From NCBI GenBank assembly GCA_002307315.1, contig DBTZ01000054.1:68827-132826 (forward strand): a DNA stretch of 64,000 nt, written 5' to 3'. The position numbers and the translations under genes were made by a program. The notes beneath the pieces are model-generated. The model worked only from the letters and a program-made list of their open reading frames with translations, did no database searches and was not told where the DNA came from. Each line of letters begins with the position of its first letter. Within the stretch, counting starts at the first letter, position 1. Positions 59,621 through 64,000 of this stretch are shown piece by piece. The stretch comes from Alphaproteobacteria bacterium UBA1303 (GTDB taxonomy: Bacteria; Pseudomonadota; Alphaproteobacteria; Micropepsales; Micropepsaceae).

Positions 59621-59645
59621 AAGCGGCGGGGTTTCCCCGCCGCTT
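59621..59645 (+). terminator. Rho-independent terminator after the receptor operon
   Basis: Perfect 11-bp stem AAGCGGCGGGG / CCCCGCCGCTT with a TTT loop followed by TTGTT, 9 bp after the stop of the 59105 gene. The remaining gap to 60228 holds no convincing gene, apart from the tRNA-like sequence at 60064. Confidence 0.88.
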
Positions 59646-60063
59646 TTGTTCTCGGGCAAGCAGGCGTACTCGGCGCCGTTGGATATCCAAGATCAGAAAA
59701 ACGGGTGTAGGCTTTCGGTTTTTTGAAATCCGTATAGCGGAGCTGCTGCAATTTACCGTCGCTTCGGTACGGCGATAACGATGTAAGGGAAAGTCCTCCA
59801 TTTTTAGACAAAAGGAATGGAATGTGGCGGGGGGAGGGGGCGGCAATGAGTGAAAACAAAGATCAATATTTTGATGAATTCACGCCGTCGTAGCCCTAGA
59901 TGTTGTACCGGATGGGATGCTACTGCCGGGCCGTTACGCCGCCGCCACAGCGCTCAAGCGGTCGAAGGACAGCGAGTGCCGCTGCACCTCGACGACGATA
60001 TGGACCAAGCGGACATCCGCTTCGACGCCACCGTATGCATATAGCGGAATATATCGGGAGGAA

Positions 60064-60077
60064 TGGTGGAGCCAAGC
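60064..60077 (-). other. tRNA 3'-end-like sequence near the intact integrase (possible att site)
   Basis: On the minus strand the 14 bases read GCTTGGCTCCACCA, an acceptor-strand-plus-CCA end as in alanine-type tRNAs, preceded by TTCGATTCC. The T-stem does not pair and the tRNA body is absent, so this is a fragment, not a gene. A complete integrase begins 152 bp away. Likely one end of an integrated island extending to the right. Confidence 0.5.
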
Positions 60078-60228
60078 TCCCCCGGAATCGAACTTCACCC
60101 CGTCTCATAACGTCTCAGAAAGCCATATTTGACGGGACTTTCCGTCACACGGTCTTCTCACGCCATTTCTTGACATCGCGCTGAATTGCGCATCGTATGA
60201 TAGATGGAATGATGGATGGATTTGGCGA

Positions 60229-61467
60229 ATGCGGAAAGCGAAAGAACTGAAGCCGCTGGCGATCAAGCAACTAACCAAGCCGGGCCTGCACTTTGTGGGC
60301 GGCGTTGCGGGTCTTGGGCTTCAGGTTCTGCCCACGGGAGGGCGGTCATGGGTTTTGCGCGTCATGATAGGCGACAAACGCCGCAACTTGGGGCTTGGGG
60401 GCTTTCCCGATGTGACGCTCACTGGCGCGCGTGAGGCAGCCCGACAGGCCCGCGAGAAGATCAAGGTGGGCATTGACCCTATCGCGGAAAAGAGGGCTGC
60501 CCGCAGCGCCCTGAGCGCTGCACGGGACAAGGCGCTGACGTTCCAAGCGGCAGCGGAGGCTTACATCGCTGCGCATGAAGCCGGGTGGCGGAACGCCAAG
60601 CACCGCGAACAGTGGGCACACAGCCTAGCCAGCTTTGCCTTTCCGAAGATCGGGCACCTGTTGGTGCAGGATGTTCAATTGTCGCACGTCATGGCAATCC
60701 TTGAGCCGATTTGGCTCGAAAAGACCGAAACCGCGACGCGCCTACGCGGCAGGATCGAACAGGTGTTGGATTGGGCGACGGCGCGCGGGTATCGCGACGG
60801 CCTCAATCCGGCCCGCTGGCGTGGGCACCTAGACAAGCTGTTAGCCGCACCCGCCAAAATCGCCAAGGTCAAACATTACGCGGCGCTGCCATATGCCGAA
60901 ATGGCCGGTTTTATGAAGCGGCTGCGCACGATGGAAGGCATGGGCGCGCGATGCCTTGAGTTTACGATCCTGTGTGCCACCCGCAACGGAGAGGCGCGGC
61001 TTTCGGTATGGTCCGAAATCGACATGGAAGCGGCGGTGTGGGTCATTCCTGGCGATAGAATGAAGATGGGCAAAGAGCATCGCGTGCCGTTGTCGGACGC
61101 GGCCTTGAGCCTGCTTCGCGCGTTGCCCCGCATGGCGGGCACAGACCTAGTTTTTCCGGCTTCACGCGGCGGGCCGATGAGCGACATGACGCTAGTCGCG
61201 GTTTTGCGGCGCATGGAAGGCGTCAACGCTGTTGTGCATGGTTTTCGCAGTAGTTTCCGCGATTGGGCATCGGAAACAACAAATTATCCGCACAATGTTG
61301 CCGAAATGGCATTGGCGCACGCTATCGGAAACAAAGTTGAAGCCGCTTACCGGCGTGGCGATCTATTCGAGAAACGCAAATTGATGATGCAAGATTGGGC
61401 TGCATTCTGCGCAAAAACGGAAAGTGGCAATGTTGTTTCGATGAAACCCAAAAAGGTGCAGGCATGA
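60229..61467 (+). CDS. P4-type tyrosine integrase (complete)
   Basis: 412 residues. N-terminal DUF4102-like arm-binding domain (LAIKQLTKPGLHFVGGVAGLGLQV...RSWVLRV, LGLGGFPDVTLTGAREAAR). Catalytic residues: R252 in ATRNGEAR, H337 and R340 in HGFRSSFRDW, H364 in LAHAIGN, Y374 in VEAAYRRGD. All five are present, so the enzyme should be active. Such integrases insert islands at tRNA/tmRNA genes; the tRNA-like fragment upstream fits. The stop overlaps the next gene by 4 bp (ATGA). Confidence 0.94.
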   Translation: MRKAKELKPLAIKQLTKPGLHFVGGVAGLGLQVLPTGGRSWVLRVMIGDKRRNLGLGGFPDVTLTGAREAARQAREKIKVGIDPIAEKRAARSALSAARDKALTFQAAAEAYIAAHEAGWRNAKHREQWAHSLASFAFPKIGHLLVQDVQLSHVMAILEPIWLEKTETATRLRGRIEQVLDWATARGYRDGLNPARWRGHLDKLLAAPAKIAKVKHYAALPYAEMAGFMKRLRTMEGMGARCLEFTILCATRNGEARLSVWSEIDMEAAVWVIPGDRMKMGKEHRVPLSDAALSLLRALPRMAGTDLVFPASRGGPMSDMTLVAVLRRMEGVNAVVHGFRSSFRDWASETTNYPHNVAEMALAHAIGNKVEAAYRRGDLFEKRKLMMQDWAAFCAKTESGNVVSMKPKKVQA

Positions 61468-62075
61468 CAGGTCGCGATTTGTTGGGCTGCTTATACGAAA
61501 ACAGCCTGTTGCCGCTAGATGCAATTCTAGAAATCAGAGATTACGGCAACGTTGAAGCATTGTGCGCGCTCATTGAACGGGAAGAAGTAGCGGTGTTGCA
61601 CGTTAAAGAGGCTCGCGATCTAATTCTCAAAATCCTTAGAAGCGGCGGTTTGCACCGTGGCAACGGGAAGCGCACTGAAACCGCTCGCATCAAAGACCGC
61701 CGCGACGAATGGATTGTTAGGCAAATGCACTATTGGAAAGGCTTTGGACTAAAAGAATATGGTGGTTCCGACAAAAACACTTATGCCGTCGTAGTTGTAG
61801 CTAACGAATTAGAACGTGTTGCCGATAAATACGGATGGAAGGCGGTTGATGCCGATAGGATCATAAAAATATGGAAAGAGCACAAAAAACAAACCGGAAT
61901 GCACGCCGCATCAAATGCTCTAAACGAAGCATACGGAATGATGCTCCGAAAAAAGGCAATTGACGATAGCGATTTGAGAAACAAGATAACGAAGGAATTT
62001 GACCTAAGAATTGATTGGACGAAACTAAAGCGGCAACCTTTGCCCGCGTGGTTAGACGGGTGCGGCTCAACCTGA
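61464..62075 (+). CDS. Hypothetical protein coupled to the integrase
   Basis: 203 residues from the ATG overlapping the integrase stop. Helical and charged: a possible N-terminal four-helix part (LLGCLYENSLLPLDAILEIRDYGNVEALCALIEREE), a basic middle (RGNGKRTETARIKDRRDEWIVRQMHYWKGFG), and YGWKAVDADRIIKIWKEHKKQTG. AT-richer than the core genes around it. No family recognised; the coupling suggests an accessory of integration or excision. Confidence 0.72.
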   Translation: MTGRDLLGCLYENSLLPLDAILEIRDYGNVEALCALIEREEVAVLHVKEARDLILKILRSGGLHRGNGKRTETARIKDRRDEWIVRQMHYWKGFGLKEYGGSDKNTYAVVVVANELERVADKYGWKAVDADRIIKIWKEHKKQTGMHAASNALNEAYGMMLRKKAIDDSDLRNKITKEFDLRIDWTKLKRQPLPAWLDGCGST

Positions 62076-62240
62076 AACTTGCCCACAAAGGCGTGAAGCT
62101 CAATCAAATTTAGAACGGGTCTAATGTTGACACAGTGAAGCGTTGTCCAATCGCCCGTTGCCAACAATAAGTTGCAGGACTAAGTTGCAACGCGGATCAG
62201 AGTTGAAATGTGAAGGCTCTGACTATTCTGGGGAAGAAAA

Positions 62241-62558
62241 ATGAAACGCCAATATCTGATTGCGATAGCAGCGATCTTAGTTGTTGCAGGGTGCGCGACT
62301 GAAAAAACTTTGGAAGCCACTGGCGGAAGTCGTGCAGATGGTACTGTAAATCTCGCTTATGAATATGGCTTGTTTGAAGTGCCCAAGATTAATACAGAAC
62401 AAGCCTTAATCACGGCCCGCCAACGCTGCCATGCTTGGGGCTACTCGGATGCTGAACCGTTTGGTGGCAGAAAAACGGAGTGTGAGCAACCGAGCAATAG
62501 CGGGTGCCTGAGATTTCTTGTTACGGTTACATATCAATGCACCGGCGGTTCGCATTAG
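62241..62558 (+). CDS. YecR-like lipoprotein
   Basis: 105 residues. Lipoprotein signal with lipobox VVAGCA (Cys20). Mature part ALITARQRCHAWGYSDAEPFGGRKTECEQPSNSGCLRFLVTVTYQC resembles the YecR-like family, with four Cys likely forming disulphides. Good ribosome site (GGGGAAGAAAA). Family function unknown. It is separated by 165 bp from the integrase-linked gene and lies inside the island. Confidence 0.78.
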   Translation: MKRQYLIAIAAILVVAGCATEKTLEATGGSRADGTVNLAYEYGLFEVPKINTEQALITARQRCHAWGYSDAEPFGGRKTECEQPSNSGCLRFLVTVTYQCTGGSH

Positions 62559-62602
62559 ACCTGAAAATTTCAGCTTGTGTATCTAATTGCAGGGAGGGGC
62601 AG

Positions 62603-63169
62603 ATGATCAAAGCTGCTCAAATTGCACTCGCCGCGCTTGTGGGCGCATTCCTTGGAGTGCCCGCCGCATCGGCTCAATCTTGGGACGCGATTAACTCCAA
62701 GGACGCCATTACGGACGAGATCGCGCGCGAAGTATGTTCTACGCAATCTCAATTTCGCTTGTGTATGACGTTCAAAGATAATGGCATGTGGGTAAGAATG
62801 AGTTCGCTTGGTACGGACCTATTTGATAGTCAATTGTTTCCTGTGTTTAGAGTTGATCAAAACGCGGCATTTGAATTTGTGACCCCTGGTGTACTTAGTG
62901 CTGAAAGGTTACTTGGCTACCAGTTGTTTCCCCGTACATGGCAGCCAAGCTATGTTACTTGGCGAGCCCAAGTACTTTACAATACGGACAAACCGACCGA
63001 CACCACACCACCGTTGCTTGTACGACAAATGATCTCGGGCAGGTCGCTCTTAGTTCGGGTTTACTTGTCGGGCGGCTTCCAAAAGGATGTGACCTACAGC
63101 TTAGCTGGCTTCTGCACCGCTGCTGCGAAGGTTTATGACGTGACTGCTCCGCCGCTCTCCTGCCCATAG
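62603..63169 (+). CDS. Secreted hypothetical protein
   Basis: 188 residues from ATG 62603 (GGGAGGGG upstream). Signal peptide IALAALVGAFLGVPAASAQS. The mature part is beta-rich with three to four Cys (REVCSTQSQFRLCMTF, AGFCTAA, PPLSCP), suggesting a periplasmic disulphide-bonded fold. No family recognised. It follows the lipoprotein by 44 bp and may be in the same operon. Confidence 0.68.
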   Translation: MIKAAQIALAALVGAFLGVPAASAQSWDAINSKDAITDEIAREVCSTQSQFRLCMTFKDNGMWVRMSSLGTDLFDSQLFPVFRVDQNAAFEFVTPGVLSAERLLGYQLFPRTWQPSYVTWRAQVLYNTDKPTDTTPPLLVRQMISGRSLLVRVYLSGGFQKDVTYSLAGFCTAAAKVYDVTAPPLSCP

Positions 63170-63409
63170 TGAAAAGCGGCCCAACCCCCTCAATGCGTGC
63201 CCACAGAATTGGGTGCAGCGCCATTTGGACGCTCACGCAATAGCCCAGCACCAGCGAGCCTAGGAACTAGGCTGCTGAGACGCTTTGGGGTATTCTCTGA
63301 TTTGGTGATCCGCGCGGCTGCCGCCAAGCTTCCCGCGCGTTGATGTGCCAATGCGACGACGCACCAGGCTAGATTAATCTAGCCGAAGAAAGGCACGTTG
63401 TCATCATGC

Positions 63410-63724
63410 TCACGAATTTATCGGTTCAAACTCAAGCGGCACTGTCAGACGCTCCATCACAGTCTCTACCGTCTCTTGAGAAAGCCTCTTTAGAAGAGCA
63501 AGTCCGCGTTCTACGGCGGCGCGTTCTAGATCTTGAACGGAAAGTGATGGGTCTATTGTCATCCCGATCCAAAGGACAGAAGATGGTCCGCTAAGCCCAC
63601 CTTCCTGATTGGAGATGCAAATTTGGAGGCCAATGGAGAGTTGCGTTTCTCCCTTGTAATGCTCCAATTGGAATTGGTTGAAACTAGCGGACGTTAGCTT
63701 TCTCTCTGAATAATCAGTCATCAT
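63410..63724 (-). CDS. Small hypothetical protein
   Basis: 104 residues, with GGGAAG directly upstream of a double ATG. Mixed alpha/beta composition (FNQFQLEHYKGETQLSIGLQICISNQEG; LWIGMTIDPSLSVQDLERAAVERGLALLKRLS). A 62-codon frame on the plus strand (63406-63594) overlaps it and looks weaker. The region 63170-63409 shows no gene. Confidence 0.5.
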   Translation of the reverse strand: MMTDYSERKLTSASFNQFQLEHYKGETQLSIGLQICISNQEGGLSGPSSVLWIGMTIDPSLSVQDLERAAVERGLALLKRLSQETVETVMERLTVPLEFEPINS

Positions 63725-64000
63725 CTTCCCTATGTGTGAGTCCTCTGTGGAGTGTATGGCTATTCAGGAGGCCTTAATATGCCGCTGCCAATACCCGCTA
63801 AAGTCCACTGACGGCTTGCAGCCTAAGGCCACCGCACGCGACGCGGCTGAACTGATTTCCATTCAACGCGGCACCCCTCATGCCCACGCAGAGACTCGCT
63901 GAGGCCGTCCCGGGTGTCCGGGTCCACACCTAGCCGCTCTGTCGGCAATGGACTCAGGCGGGCCGCGTAGGGGCAGGTGAGCATGCCCCCAACGCTGGAC
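63725..64000. other. Right edge, no gene seen
   Basis: 276 bp without a convincing frame on either strand. The last ~120 bp are GC-rich with short repeats of CCCGGGTGTCCGGGTCC; nothing further can be supported. The island presumably continues past the edge. Confidence 0.4.

Noticed and set aside
60064..60150. Possible complete tRNA or tmRNA on the minus strand
   Set aside because: Only the CCA-end stretch and a TTCGATTCC are present; T-stem pairing fails and no cloverleaf can be drawn. Kept only as an att-like fragment.
1..64000. CRISPR arrays, rRNA genes and complete insertion sequences
   Set aside because: I saw no regularly spaced short repeats, no rRNA-like sequence, and no transposase with terminal repeats.

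Overview
The window looks like the chromosome of a GC-rich alphaproteobacterium, probably a soil or plant-associated one. The evidence is the alphaproteobacterial gene orders amgK-murU-addB-addA-trxA and ialB-rlmN, the ubiE-ubiB pair beside mutM, a GTA/prophage-type tail protein, and a set of exported glycosidases with a large TonB-dependent receptor. Family-level placement cannot be made from the sequence alone.

1-16970 is prophage-derived and accessory DNA. The left edge holds the end of a late region: a GTA-type TIM-barrel tail protein cut by the window edge, a DUF2793 protein, an M15 endolysin, a one-TM coiled-coil protein and a 3TM holin. Two defence-like blocks follow: (a) a Zn-ribbon DNA methyltransferase divergent from an XRE regulator plus a HEAT-repeat protein with a nuclease-like N-terminus (4284-7867), and (b) a two-gene module of a large alpha-helical-repeat protein overlapping a protein with a clear PD-(D/E)XK and QxxxY signature (8053-12037). 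I cannot assign (b) to a known system; it is the best candidate here for something undescribed. From 12.3 to 17 kb there is a recombination scar: a repeated ~430 bp unit, a 5'-truncated integrase, three copies of one gene 3' end, a CopG/ParD-ParE toxin-antitoxin pair with a palindromic operator, a portal-protein remnant, and two copies of a tRNA-3'-end-like 13-mer.

17051-31713 is a carbohydrate locus: GH31 alpha-xylosidase, divergent from tandem GH29 alpha-L-fucosidases, GH2 beta-galactosidase, GH3 beta-glucosidase/xylosidase and GH97, with a convergent AraC regulator. The set matches what is needed to strip fucogalactoxyloglucan oligosaccharides to monosaccharides. 31814-33370 holds a CatB-type acetyltransferase and an AT-richer methyltransferase.

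33715-55652 is mostly core chromosome: thioredoxin, AddAB, MurU-AmgK peptidoglycan recycling, two oxidoreductases, IalB, RlmN, ArfB, MutM, UbiE, UbiB, a DUF3857/transglutaminase-like protein, a DUF1223 thioredoxin-fold protein, a small membrane protein, and a degenerate-GGDEF/EAL protein. Short palindromic repeats lie in two of the gaps.

55681-59611 has an RHS fragment, an AT-rich leader with a long inverted repeat, a TonB-dependent receptor and a small secreted protein ending in a strong terminator. From about 60060 a second island begins: a tRNA-3'-end-like sequence, a complete P4-type integrase and several small genes of unknown function, running to the right edge.
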